The notes: generated by a model not told the origin, from the letters alone. 64,000 nucleotides of DNA from Reticulascus tulasneorum (GCA_001557505.1 LSAX01000003.1:4340001-4404000), one strand, 5' to 3'. Shown: positions 43,641 through 54,663, counted from the stretch's first letter. Translations and numbers: made by a program.

Positions 43641-46339
43641 TTTCTATATCGTAGTTGCAATGACTGGATGGGATTTGAAGCTGTAGATAATTGCCAATGG
43701 AAAGCTTTAATTCTAGTGATTTCTGAAAGGCAAAATATGAGAAAAGGGCACATATTCATATTCCACATAACTCATGGAGAGAAACAAGGCAAAGTTTGAG
43801 CTGTGAGAGCTTGTGCCAATGATGGTGCCATCAATAAGCCACAACTGATGATTGTCTTGGACCCAACAAGCAGCGCTTGTGGCGCAAGCAAACTCCCTTC
43901 AATTTCGAGATGCATCTGCTTCATGGGCGGCCGAGTCTCCAATGTTCGGTCATGGAACCACCAATAGCATACCCACAGCCGAGTGCATGGTCGCTTGTCG
44001 CGATTATCGGTTGTCGATTGGGCGACGTCTTGAGAGACGGCCACCGAGCCGACCAACACAAGCGTGATGCAGTGCAAAGGCGTGCATTAGTGTTCAGCTA
44101 GTTCCATATTTGAAGTCGTTGCCATAAGAATGCTCTCTTCAATGCCAGCAGCCTCAATCTTTGGCGAGGCATCAGCATAGCGATTGAAAATGTTCCTTGA
44201 GCCTGGAACTTCGCACTTCGACACCTAGAGCCTTGAATCCAAATCTTGAGGCCAAGGTGATGTCGTCTGTTATTCCAATGTTTATAGCAAACCCCCTCCG
44301 AAAGAAATAAAGTACGAACGAAGGTGAAAGCAAAAACACAAGTGCACTGAAAGGTGTCATGAGGCGCTTTTATTTTGAGTATAGCGCGTCGTTTCAAGCT
44401 AAACAAACTTCCACAGGGCTGAACGCTAGGCATTCAATGATGTATATATATAATGTAAGGTCCAATTACACGTCTCAGTTACCGCCGTGAGTCAAAGGCG
44501 GGCGAACATAGCCGTCTCTGGCAATTTTTTAGCCAATGCCTAGGACGTAGTAAAGGCTTGAACGCCACCCGCCCTTTCAAAAGGAACATGTTTCCAGTAA
44601 ACCCTGGAAGGCGGCTGTTTACTCCTGAATGAGACCCAGGATCGGCCACTCAACATGCAAACCATTGGAAAGCTCTCTTAAAAGGTCCGTAGGATGGATT
44701 AGCGTGCTTGGCTAAAACATATCAGTGACACTCAACTCTTATGGCTTCTAAGTCATCAACTGACTAGGAATAAGGATCTTCAAAGGAGTATAGCAGCTTG
44801 CCACTTGCTTGAAATGAGTACTAGCGGCAGACAGCCGACAGGAAAGGCTAATTGGGACGTGCAATGGATCTCCTGAATGTTTGTGGCTGACTTAATCAGC
44901 CACAATCAACGCCATCAGTAGGAGACTTTGCACACATTCGTGATAATTAGGACCGGTGCAATGATACCAGATATGCAGCTAAGCCAGACCTGAGCCGGCC
45001 TGAGCAAATGTAGTAAGAAGCCACATGCCACGTGCTACGGAAGACATCATCATGAACAGATCGAGTCGCAGCCTGGTGTTTAGCCCCGCCGTACGAGCTG
45101 CTAGTCCTGAGAAGAAATCAGTTCACAGCGAGCAGTCGGGAGTGGCCATGTATGCCGAAAGAGCTGGCGAGGGACGCATACTTGATAAAGTTAGGGATCA
45201 CGGCCTAGAGTGATCAAGCCGGGTTGATGTTGTGCATGCGTACTGGATGAGGCACTGAAGACAAAGTCGTTGCAGAGAGCCGAGGCACTTCCGCAGTATT
45301 TTTGTTGGATAAAACAGCTCTAGGCAAGACGAAAGGAATAGACAATGCCAGCAAGATGATAATAGTAAGCTGCGGTCCCATTTTCGGTTCAGTGGTGCAA
45401 CAAATGTCGACTATCCGGTTCGAGATGGGCGAAAAGACACAGCAGCACTGGCTCTGGCAGGAGGCGATGCTACCCCGAAGATGGCGGCCAAAACAGTGAT
45501 TAGTCTGCGAGATATCATCCATCGCTGCTAAGGGCTTACGCACAAATTTAGTTATCATATACCTTGTTTGACTGTGATAGCTTCAGAATCTCTCACGTCA
45601 GGTTGAAACCCGCACCCGCACCTGCTTCCAACCTTCCGGGAAGGAGACGGATTCTTTTTATCGTCGCATTTGCAAGCATCTGGTCTACATGCTCTAATTA
45701 TACCCCTGTTATATGCTTTTTGTGTGATGTTACCAGAGAAAATCCAGATTCTGACCCGCAAGAATATGAGTAAGTAATAATAAGCTGTATCGTGTGGCTT
45801 GGTTGATAGGCTATTCGGTGGCGGACAAGAGAAAAGAGACTCCACAACACCGTCCAGCATCAAATCAATGGGGACCGCGGTAAGCATGCATACATACAGG
45901 GGATGCTACCAGGTTCCTCAGCTTTACTTACCTCTGTCCAATCGACGGGGAATCTGCAACCATTTCAAAGCTGGAAGAGTACATATCAGGTAACACGGCC
46001 ATCCGCGAAATTCAATCTTGTTTGTTCGTCGTCGCCGAATGCGCCGCTCGGACGAACAACCCTGGGCGAATCCTGCTGGCTTGTGGGTCGGAGCTATACT
46101 ACTGCTGACAGGATTCTTGGCGTTAATTTCAATCGAACCTCATACTACGTAGTAAGTATGTAATTGTTCTTGATGGCTTTCTGCCGCAATTTCCAGGTCT
46201 CGCTTTATTTATCGTCGTCTAGCTGTTCCTTTAGCTGTATCTATCGGTCGCTCAAATCTTACACTCATCACTGCCACCAATCTACGCGAGCCTGCATTGC
46301 ACAAGGTATTCTGTGTCACAACTTCGACCCCCAGCGACT
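43641..46339. other. Intergenic, no convincing gene
   Basis: 2.7 kb with short frames only (up to about 114 codons) and no recognised domain. A near-palindromic CATACTACGTAGTAAGTATG stretch is at about 46,141-46,160. The last few hundred bases, pyrimidine-rich at 46,200-46,260, are the probable promoter/leader of the amine oxidase gene. Confidence 0.45.
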
Positions 46340-47728
46340 ATGGAGGACTCGCGAGAAGAGCTGAGACAGGAACCGAAGGTGGAATACGATTGCATCATTG
46401 TAGGCGCCGGGTACTCCGGACTTGCGGCGGCGAAACTCCTGAAGGAGGCGGGCAAGAATGTCCTCCTGCTCGAAGCGCGGGACCGCGTCGGGGGTCGCGC
46501 AAAGACGATATCTCTCGACGATGGTAACTACTGGGACTGCGGCGCGTCCTTTCTTGGCGTTGGACATGACCGCATGTACAGCCTAGCAAAAGAATTCGAC
46601 GTGCCATTTTACGAGCCGCCGACTGAAGGCAAAATCGTACTTTTCTACCGCAACCAAGCAAAGACCTATACGGGCCTAATCCCGCCCGTGCGACCATGGG
46701 AGGTACTAGATTTGGGGCGGGTAGTCTCCAAATTCGAGATCCTGTGTGACCGCGTCAATCTCGAGGAGCCATGGAAAACCCCTGACGCGACGAAGCTTGA
46801 CCAGACGACGGCGCACGAATGGTTCAAGAGGCATACTTGGACAAAGACAGGGAAAGTCATGGCCGACCTTGCCATTGAAAGCGTTTTGGGGACGAATCCA
46901 TCCAACGTCTCAATGCTGCATGCCATGTTCTTATTCAAGTCCAACATTAGCCTCACCTCTGCGTTGAGTGTCAAGAATGGTGCGCAGCAGCATCTCATCC
47001 GAGGTGGTGGTCAGGCTATTGCAAACAAGATCCGATCAAGTGTTGGAGATGATATTGTTCGACTCGAGGAGCCCGTGCAGAGCGTCAAATATAGCGAGGA
47101 TGGAGCAGATATTGTTACTTCTAAAGGCGCATACCGTTGCCGACGAGTGATATTCACCGTCCCTCCCCCACTCCTCCTCAAAATTCGATTCAGTCCTCCC
47201 CTACCTGCCGAGAAGGTCACGTTGCTAGTCCATATGCCGATGGGAGCTTATATGAAGGTCTTTGCAACATACAAAACCACTTTTTGGCGGGAGAAGGGCC
47301 TCCGTGGGGAGAGCACCAGCGCCCAACGCTTCCTTGGAGTGACTTTCGATTGCACCCCGGAATCAGGTAGCCCTCCGAAGCTGATGGGCTTCGTCGTGGG
47401 TACAAAAGCTAGGGAGTTCATTAGCTTCAGCGACACAGAGAGACGCCGAATTGCACTCGAAGAGTTTGCCGGTTTGTTTGGAAAGGAGGCGCTGGAGCCT
47501 GAGAAGTTCTTCTTCCACACCATGATGGAAGACGAGTGGTCTCTAGGCTGCCCGATGGCGGTCCCTGCGCCAGGTATGTGGACCTTGCATGGCGAGTGGA
47601 TGAGGAAGCCAATTCAGTCGATACATTGGGCTGGCACTGAGACGGCGACGAAGAATTGGGGCTACATGGATGGTGCTGTGACTGCCGGAGAGCGAGCTGC
47701 GAGAGAGGTTCTTGCCGCTCCCGTCTAA
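46340..47728 (+). CDS. Flavin amine oxidase, MAO-like
   Basis: An intron-free gene; the ATG at 46340 (context cgactATGgag) gives 462 residues. The N-terminal FAD fold is complete: CIIVGAGYSGLAAAKLL (GAGYSG at 22-27) and LLLEARDRVGGRAKT (Arg/Gly pair 51-53). The C-terminus has the FAD-binding WAGTETATKNWGYMDGAVTAGERAA block. Between them WSLGC (Cys404) aligns with the WSGGC of animal MAO-A/B, whose Cys carries covalent 8-alpha-S-cysteinyl FAD. The enzyme should oxidise a primary or secondary amine to imine/aldehyde with release of H2O2. No signal peptide; no clear peroxisomal SKL-type end (it ends AAPV); no C-terminal membrane anchor such as mitochondrial MAO has, so probably cytosolic. Length is typical for fungal soluble members. 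Confidence 0.92.
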   Translation: MEDSREELRQEPKVEYDCIIVGAGYSGLAAAKLLKEAGKNVLLLEARDRVGGRAKTISLDDGNYWDCGASFLGVGHDRMYSLAKEFDVPFYEPPTEGKIVLFYRNQAKTYTGLIPPVRPWEVLDLGRVVSKFEILCDRVNLEEPWKTPDATKLDQTTAHEWFKRHTWTKTGKVMADLAIESVLGTNPSNVSMLHAMFLFKSNISLTSALSVKNGAQQHLIRGGGQAIANKIRSSVGDDIVRLEEPVQSVKYSEDGADIVTSKGAYRCRRVIFTVPPPLLLKIRFSPPLPAEKVTLLVHMPMGAYMKVFATYKTTFWREKGLRGESTSAQRFLGVTFDCTPESGSPPKLMGFVVGTKAREFISFSDTERRRIALEEFAGLFGKEALEPEKFFFHTMMEDEWSLGCPMAVPAPGMWTLHGEWMRKPIQSIHWAGTETATKNWGYMDGAVTAGERAAREVLAAPV

Positions 47729-48180
47729 TGTGTCGTGAGCCGCTGCAGTGAGAGGACTTCAATGAGATACTAGTACATTTTGTATTCTAGCATCACGATA
47801 TGACAGCTAGAATACTGCCAAAGAGGCTTGTTGGCATGTATCCATGACTGGTATCAGTGTTCGTGCCCCAGGCTAAGCACGAAGCGCCTTGTCGTAGACG
47901 AGCCAACGTCAGATATGAAGCTGACATAAGCATAGCATACCCCGCCGTCCACTTGCATCGCACGCTGTAACTTCATCCTCATCCCTCTCTCATTCAACAT
48001 GACGTGCCGACCACGCAAAGACTGGCACACTACATCTACATTTACACCCGAGAACCGGCCAATTGATCTCGGGAGATTGTCGAGAAATCTTCGATAAAGG
48101 CAGTCGGGACTGGCTGCGCCGCCTATCTAGGATCACTACGCTATCGACCCGGGACATTAGGATCTAGAGAGAGGTCCATA
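47729..48180. other. Intergenic, no gene seen
   Basis: 0.45 kb between two + strand genes, containing the amine oxidase 3' flank and the presumed promoter of the DUF7730 gene. Confidence 0.5.
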
Positions 48181-49323
48181 ATGCCTGGGTCTTTACGAGA
48201 CTGGGTGCGCGGGAGGACTCGCCGGCTAAAAGTCCAAGAGCCGGCTGAAAACCCGCCCCCGGATCGGCCGAGTCGTCCTGTTGAATCTCTCCCAGTGCTC
48301 CCATCACCACGTCGCCCAATAACCCCGTTGCCTTCGTCATCGCTGGCGTCTTTTGCCACCGCAGCCAGCCCATTCTTCCAGCTGTTGCCACCAGAGCTAC
48401 GGCGCCAGATTTACCAATTGGCTTTTGGTTCGCGCAGCATCCACATCGATCTAGTCTATTCGCGCGCAGTTGTACGCAACGCCCATTCTACTACCGGCAT
48501 CTCCATTGCTTCGCGCAGATGGCAGTGGAGATCTTCGCCCTGCCATAGAGGGCACGGCGCGGAAGTCTTCTGGGACAAGTGCTACACTGGCGGCTACCCT
48601 ACTGACTGCGCGTCGTTTGACGACGGCTGCCATATCGGTGCCCTAGGTTGGCTGCTCGCTTGTCGTCAAGCTTATGTCGAAGGTCTTGATGTGCTCCTCG
48701 CGACGAATACTTTCAACATAGAAAGCGGAGCAGTCGTTCTCTTCTCACACAAGGTACTAGTGCCTCACCGGGTAGAAAGTATCACGAGTGTTGCGCTCGT
48801 CTGGGAGAACTTCACCCTGTCACACCATGCACAAGGACATCTCGGACTGACGCCTGGATGGCCTGCATATCGAGCTTTAATATCTGCGGTCCCAACTTCC
48901 TTCCCTCAGCTTCAAAGGCTCTATCTTGCTGTCTGGAGTCGGCTTATTGACTGGCCTCAGTTCTCCGAGTCGCAGTCGGAGCCTCTTCACGACTTGGAGA
49001 CAGACACCCGGAATAGAATGGCGGGAGAGGGATTCCTCGAACCACTTGATCAAATGGTCAAAGTTTATGGCCAACAGCTGACGGAGTGCCAGGTTGCGAT
49101 AGCGGATCAGGTGTTTGATATCTTAGCTATAAAGGCACAGGAAGCTAGATGTGTAGAATCAGGAGGAGACCCTGGGATCAGCCACTGGGAACAATTCTGG
49201 CGACCTGTTGTGACCATGCACTCGGAGAGTCGAGATACCCCAATCGAGGTAGGATATTGGATCCGGAAAATCCCATCTTCCGCACAAGTTCAATACTTTG
49301 GGCTTCTCAGTCATACCGGGTAA
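48181..49323 (+). CDS. DUF7730-type (F-box-like) fungal protein
   Basis: An intron-free gene of 380 residues. After a proline/arginine-rich N-terminus (1-60) comes the helical motif FFQLLPPELRRQIYQLAFG (65-83), followed by an RSIHIDL strand, GALGWLLACRQAYVEGLDVLL (a typical second motif) and NTFNIESG. This order is the signature of the large fungal DUF7730 family, whose N-terminal helix resembles an F-box. The rest, up to the C-terminus, shows no further domain. Members are numerous in Pezizomycotina and functionally uncharacterised; a role as a ubiquitin-ligase adaptor is only inferred from the F-box-like helix. Confidence 0.8.
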   Translation: MPGSLRDWVRGRTRRLKVQEPAENPPPDRPSRPVESLPVLPSPRRPITPLPSSSLASFATAASPFFQLLPPELRRQIYQLAFGSRSIHIDLVYSRAVVRNAHSTTGISIASRRWQWRSSPCHRGHGAEVFWDKCYTGGYPTDCASFDDGCHIGALGWLLACRQAYVEGLDVLLATNTFNIESGAVVLFSHKVLVPHRVESITSVALVWENFTLSHHAQGHLGLTPGWPAYRALISAVPTSFPQLQRLYLAVWSRLIDWPQFSESQSEPLHDLETDTRNRMAGEGFLEPLDQMVKVYGQQLTECQVAIADQVFDILAIKAQEARCVESGGDPGISHWEQFWRPVVTMHSESRDTPIEVGYWIRKIPSSAQVQYFGLLSHTG

Positions 49324-50082
49324 TAATTTCAGAGCCAGAAGAGGAGTGGCCATGGAAGGCAGACGCTCGTATTCTTAGAACCCGACAGAATGTGGTGGGC
49401 TCAAATCGTCTGACGAGTTCCAGAATTGTTGAATGCCCGCAACTGAGAACTGATGTGCGGATCACGGAATCCGCCTTGCCATTCATTCCACAACCTCGAT
49501 AAGAGTAACTGGATCATGGGATATCTATCACAAGAATATCTAAATCGCCCAAGATATTCCGCATAAAGAATGAGAACGTATCTATACTGAGTAAATGTAA
49601 CAATATTCATTAGGAGAATTTGGGAGAAGACATTTGCAGCGGTTGTCTATACGTGAGGCATCCTTGAATGGGACGATCGGTGTAGATGTTTGGCCTGTGA
49701 GGTCATGTCATCATCCCCTAACCCCAAATATCATCGAGCTCCACACACTGTGATCTGCACATCATAAAAGGTCGTGAATACAGTATCGATCAAAAAGCAT
49801 ACTGTATCACAAAGAGGGGCAGATCTTGGGGTATCATGACAATCCTTCAACTCTTTATTCCCAATCCTCTTCGGCAGCTTCACCAATGACGTTAGATTGA
49901 CATCATACCCACACGAACAAATGACCTTCTCACTAATGACGTGCGGAGCTGAGACGGAGGAACTGATTTAAAGCCCATGCGCTTCTGGTTCAAATCTTTC
50001 CCGCCCTTCCATATTCCATCACCTGGCAAAGCCAAGAACAAAAACAACCTGACAGCCACTAAAAAGGGAAATATCTTATAAC
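49324..50082 (+). promoter_or_regulatory. Upstream region with stress-type elements
   Basis: 0.76 kb upstream of the small gene at 50083. It contains two STRE-type pentamers (CCCCT at 49715-49719, AGGGG at 49815-49819) and two CRE/ATF-type TGACGT cores with the same AATGACGT context (49887-49892, 49937-49942). A 9-bp inverted repeat ATACAGTAT/ATACTGTAT is at 49778-49786 and 49799-49807. The combination is typical of fungal promoters driven by stress-activated Msn2/4-like and Atf1-like factors; this is inference from motifs alone. Confidence 0.45.
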
Positions 50083-50362
50083 ATGAGCGGACTCACAGAT
50101 AAGGCTGTCACGCAAGGCCATGACTTGATCGAGCGTGCCGAGGTCGAGGAGCAACGGGTAAGTGGTCACTAATCCGTCACTTGCCCTGAGCAAAGTAGGG
50201 ATGCGGCGACTAACTGCTTGATAGGCTCATCCAAATGACAGTATGACGGCGCCGAATACCGCTCCTGGGCTAGGGAGCAGTCCTGCTCCGGGAACTGAGC
50301 AGGGGCACGAGAAACATTCGAAGATGGACAAGATAAAAGATGCTTTGCATATCAAGAAATAG
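50083..50362 (+). CDS. Small hydrophilic protein, 70 residues, 2 exons
   Basis: Exons 50083-50157 and 50225-50362 flank a 67-nt intron with GTAAGT donor, GACTAACTGC branch region and GATAG acceptor, in phase. The product has 70 residues, no cysteine, no membrane segment and no signal peptide. It begins MSGLTDKAVTQGHDLIERAE, has a Pro/Gly/Ser/Thr-rich middle and ends with the basic helix KMDKIKDALHIKK. I do not recognise a named family; the composition (charged, Gly/Pro-rich, disorder-like) resembles small fungal stress-induced hydrophilic proteins. The clean intron and the stress-type motifs upstream argue that it is a real gene. It converges with the DUF3292 gene. Confidence 0.75.
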
Positions 50363-50841
50363 GCAAGGTCCGTGTCTGAGAACATGAAGAACGAGAATGG
50401 AACTCGGATAGCAACGTACACTATGACACTGGAACTATTTCACTCCTCAGTTTGATCTTTTACTATATTTTGAAATACCCGGCATAGTTTCTCCTATCTA
50501 ACGTTGCTCCTCCCTGAATGGTGGTCACACTTCAAGGTCCACTGTATCGTAGCGTGAGTACATCATATATAAAAACACAATCTTGCTTGGGCATCTTCTT
50601 CTCAAGAGCTCAAGATTCAACCACGTTGTGTCAACTTCGTCCTATTGTGTACGTGTATAGGATAGTACTCAGGTTGTAGAATCATGCCGTTTTCAAATTC
50701 CACAAATCATTATGCTATCGTGTGCTCCAGAACCCGCCCATGATGCAGATTGCCCCGTGTATGCTACAACCTACCCTGAACAATGGAAGACCAACCGCCG
50801 GCGCCGAGCCAATTCATGTCATACACGACCGAGTGTCCGAG
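50363..50841. other. Convergent 3' intergenic region
   Basis: 0.48 kb between the 3' ends of the small hydrophilic protein gene and the DUF3292 gene. Nothing else recognised. Confidence 0.5.
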
Positions 50842-53165
50842 TTACCAAGCCTCCCACATCTGGGCGCCTATTGCAATTAGGCGGTTAAAAAGCTCATCTC
50901 TCATAATGATGGCGGTCAGGTGCATTTCGTTCCCCATGGCATCCTTAACAAGGAGCCCATCTGCAATCTCGCGCTCCGTGGCCCATCCAACAAGAATCTT
51001 GGACTTCCATCCCAAGCCTCCAACTTTCTTGAGTTCCTAGGCTACAGTTAGTATTAGAAGCCCGCTGGGTTTCTCTTTCGGAGCTTACCTCAATGTCCGC
51101 AATAGTGACTGTCCAGATCGGATTCAGATCCTCCACTTCTGTGGTCCAGCTCAGCGCCGGAGTCGTAGCCGTGGCTGTGATATATGCATGACCTTTCTTG
51201 CCTTTGTACCGGGCAGGGAATCGGATAGGTCCTGTAGCAGGATCTGGTGTCTTCTTTACTACGCCCAGTCGGTCCTTAGCATGTCGGGATCCCACAGCTG
51301 CCTTGGCTTTGTCTGCACCCAAAGCAGTGGTCACGCCACCCTTGGTTGTGCCCTTGAGGAACGATATGAACTTATGGCTCTTCTTTTCTTTCTTCTGTTG
51401 AGTTGGATCCGCGTCTTCAGCCTCTAGACTTTCATCTGCCTGAACCGCATCGTCGATTTCCTCTTGATCCACACCTTCTAGAACCGTCAGTACAAGCCAA
51501 AAGATAACCAGATACAGCGGAATACCCACCTAAATGCTCTAGATTGTCCCCTGCCGTAGCATGAGGCTCGTGTGGTGGAGGTTCAGACGTTGATGGTGGT
51601 GGAGGAAGTGGCGCCTTATTTCTCTCGCCAATACGGAGTAGTGTGAGTGTAAGTTGGGCGTTTGTCGGAATGCCTTTCAGAATAGTGTTTCGCAGTTCGA
51701 CATATTTCTTCCAGTGCGGGTATGTTCTACATCCAATTAGAGCGCCATTCCTAACCTAGACACGAGTAAGACTCACCGATTAATGAAGACTAAGCCTCTT
51801 TGAATGAGCGGGTCTCCGAAGATTGTAAACCCAATTGCGAAACCGGTGCCCTTAACAATCATATACGATGTAGTGAAGAGTGAACCAAGAAGCATCGGCA
51901 GCAAGACAGCAGCTAGTGTAAGGCGAGGCTTCTGTCTTGGGAACGGAGTCGTTGGGCTCAAGGCATTACCAAACCGCTCATACGTATCGACGAACTATTG
52001 ATGTCAGTATAACCCCCACGGCATGTTTCAAGGGCTCAGAACTTACATCCGCAAGCATATGCATCACGGGCCTAGCTTTTGTCCAGACTGCCTGCGAAAC
52101 CGGCTTTTTCGTTTTATCGTGATGCGTGCCGGGCTCGTCGCCCCCTGCCTTATCCTTGGCACCGACGATATCTTCCGTGACATTCGTTGGGTCTGGCGCA
52201 CCGGAAGTATCCTCATGGGGATCACCTTGAGGATGCTTCCCGGCGGCTGTGCTGACGATCAGGGCGGAGATGCTGGTCACAAAGCTGTGCGCCTCCTGCT
52301 CCACAGCTTCCCCAGAATGCTTCTCGGGAGCACCAGTAACAGAGTCATCGGATGCTAGAACACCGGCGGCAGGCTTCTTGACGCCTCCAGTTTTACTATC
52401 GATCAAAGACGGCGGAGCTGGTGGAAAACAAAAGGCCCTAGATGGCGAGTAAAGGATGAGGATCAGGAGAAAGGAAACGATGGTAGGGACAACGAAGTCG
52501 AAGATCCAGGCAACGGTATAGACGGACAGAAACGAGAGTGTTCGCTTCCATTCGCGCCACGATCGGATTCGCACGATGTGCTTCCAGAAAGCGAATAGAC
52601 TGACTATGACGGACATGTACAGCCGCTCCAAGTGGGCGCGGAGCTTGTCTGGGGAGAACTCCTCTTCGTCGGCGATGTTCATATCCAACTCAGCCAGCTA
52701 GGGCACCTCGTTATGTTACATTTTTACATGAAGGAGGGATGAGCTAGCTTACAGGAGGTTCTGGGATCGACTTGACGTGGAAGATTTGCTAAGCGGAGGA
52801 GTTAGCTTGGCGATATGCAAAGCAAGGCATCACAGGCAGGTCGTCACCTTATTGAACCTTCGCACGAGTACCCAAAGATCCTCGTTCGACAGACCTCCCA
52901 CAAGCGGGTGCGGTACATGGTTGGATTTTTCATTCCACCCGAGGTTCTTCACTTCCAGATCCCCATGCTCGATCTCTGCGATGCCCTTTTCTCTCGCAGG
53001 CTTCTCGGTGGTGGCCTTCTCAGCCAGTACGTGGCTAGCTGTGGGTTTTTCCTCCTCATGGGCTTCGATGATCTCGGGCTCCTGGCCCATCGTGGACTGA
53101 CTTGACTGCGACAATGACTCGTCCATTGGTGGTAGTGGTGCTTGCGATGCCATGTTCTTGACCAT
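50842..53165 (-). CDS. DUF3292 family membrane protein, 7 exons
   Basis: Proposed exons: 53165-52848, 52788-52753, 52697-52047, 51994-51777, 51726-51530, 51474-51089 and 51036-50842 (introns 47-58 nt), giving about 666 residues. Intron 5 has a second possible acceptor three bases earlier, which would add one residue. Family landmarks: DEEEFSPDKLRAHLERLYM, then a hydrophobic pair (VAWIFDFVVPTIVSFLLILI), a TGGVKKPAAGVLASDDSVTG/APEKHSGEAVEQEAHSF block, FVDTYERFGNALSPT, a second membrane region (LAAVLLPMLLGSLFTTSYM), LRNTILKGIPTNAQLTLTL, a Lys-rich FISFLKG block and the C-terminal LKKVGGLGWKSKILVGWA with DELFNRLIAIG-Q-W. DUF3292 proteins are conserved across filamentous fungi; function is unknown. 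The C-terminal half resembles a lipid/membrane-binding beta domain by inspection only. The 36-nt exon 2 is needed to keep the FNKQIFHVKSIPEPP consensus. Confidence 0.9.
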
Positions 53166-53358
53166 CAACTATTTGTTGCAGCACTTCAACACTTCATAGG
53201 GAATGAAGGCAGATATTACAGAAATGGCAAAAGCAAGCCAGCCAGCAGTGACCTGGACCATACCATAATTTAAACCGCTAGCCAGGCTTTCATATCATAG
53301 CTGCCGCCGCCGACGTCAAGCGCGTTAGCTGTAGCTGCGCTAGATGGGCAAAGACACA

Positions 53359-53366
53359 TGACGTCA
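53359..53366. promoter_or_regulatory. Palindromic CRE-type site upstream of DUF3292 gene
   Basis: TGACGTCA, the full cAMP-response/ATF palindrome, lies about 195 bp upstream of the proposed DUF3292 start, with CCAAT boxes in both orientations within 30 bp (53377-53381 and 53388-53392). This is a good candidate core promoter cluster; no binding data. Confidence 0.4.
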
Positions 53367-53392
53367 CGCGATGATGATTGGACCAGACCAAT

Positions 53393-54123
53393 GGATCACG
53401 TATCTGCAGCATGTGCAACAACAGCAGATTGGCCTGCATATTTATTTTCCTAGAGATTAGGTGCATGTGCCAACCGCCAGGACACCTGGATTACATTGAG
53501 CGTCCTGATTCAATATATCCCGTTGGCCGGTCTTGAACACATTTGATGCGGTGGACGCAGAGGAGCTGGAAAGGCGGGCCGCACCAAGATTGTAACTACG
53601 TACATACTGGCGCAGCACTACGACATTTGGGCTTATCATCCATCCCATGCAAGAGTGTCGCTTCAAGCCACCGGCGAAAGCACAATTACATACATCTCAC
53701 CTTCCTGCGCGCTGTCACCTTGGCGTGGTGGTCATAATTAGAGGGACCTTGTTATATACGATCCGCTTGCGTGGCTGGATTTTAGGGCACTTCCCAGGAA
53801 ACGCCTCCCAGGTTCAGTTCTGAATCAAGCAAACCCCCGCCAAGCACACGAACCCATGATGAAATAGTTGCCCTTATCTCAATTGTAAACACTGAGGAGA
53901 ACAATGCTATTTTCTTCGATTATTAGTCGCCTTGTTGGGCGAAAGGGCCACCATCCAAGCTTTGATTTACTGATCACCACCATAGCCTTGCAAACAGGGG
54001 ATCTTTCAATCCGCAATCCGCATGCTGTGAATGGCTACTTCGCAATCAAGGTGACATTTTCGGGGTCCGGGGGCCTATGCAATGGCGCTGGGACGCTAAT
54101 AAAGTAGAAAGGGGGGCACGTTA
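53393..54123. other. Intergenic, border of normal-composition DNA
   Basis: 0.7 kb with no recognised gene. Short frames only. It leads into the region where base composition collapses after about 54,380. Confidence 0.45.
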
Positions 54124-54134
54124 TTGACAGCTTC

Positions 54135-54461
54135 ATGGAGGGCTTCATCCTGGCCGGCGGCTTCAAATGCTGCCCTAAGCGCAGCGTTCTTTGTGGCGAG
54201 GAGTGCTGCATCGGCACATGTAGCAGCGGACGCTGTCAAACTAAGATCACGGATCAGGAGTGTCAGGCGTTGGGCAGGTCGGGAGCTTGCGCTACAAGGC
54301 CCAGGTATGAGGTAGTCGGGAGGGCAGGCTCTAGCAGGAGCTCCTACAGCGTTCACAGGGTCGGGGCCGGCGTCTATAGCCTTAATATAACTTCTATTCT
54401 TCTGCTTACGTTGTTTGATGCTTCCTCTAAGTTTCTTTATAGCCTTAAGGCTGTTATATAG
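54135..54461 (+). CDS. Possible cysteine-rich ORF at the AT-rich border
   Basis: An open frame of 108 codons whose middle has a regular cysteine pattern (KCCPKRSVLCGEECCIGTC followed by SSGRC, then two more Cys). No signal peptide is visible at the ATG, and the last 30 residues run into AT-rich DNA. On the opposite strand the same DNA gives an alanine-rich frame (54356-54096), so the coding strand is uncertain. It could be a truncated small secreted-type protein gene, an element fragment, or chance. Not recognised as a known family. Confidence 0.2.
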   Translation: MEGFILAGGFKCCPKRSVLCGEECCIGTCSSGRCQTKITDQECQALGRSGACATRPRYEVVGRAGSSRSSYSVHRVGAGVYSLNITSILLLTLFDASSKFLYSLKAVI

Positions 54462-54663
54462 TAGTTCTATAAGGCGTTATAATAGATATAGTTAGCTATT
54501 ATTATTTATAATATTAATAAGTATTTTATAATTATATTCTTTTTTTTTAATAAGGTTATTTTTAATTTTATTAGATAATAAAAAATCTAGCTAGTTATTA
54601 ATAATTTTATTAATTATAATTTTATATCTTTATAATTATTAAAAATAATTATAAGCTATTATC

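Noticed and set aside
46313..46339. Upstream GTG-initiated extension of the amine oxidase
   Set aside because: It begins with a non-ATG codon; the ATG at 46340 has a good context and leaves a normal-length N-terminus before the FAD fold.
53166..53168. TTG start for the DUF3292 gene
   Set aside because: The first ATG in this frame is at 53165; a TTG start has no support in a eukaryotic gene.
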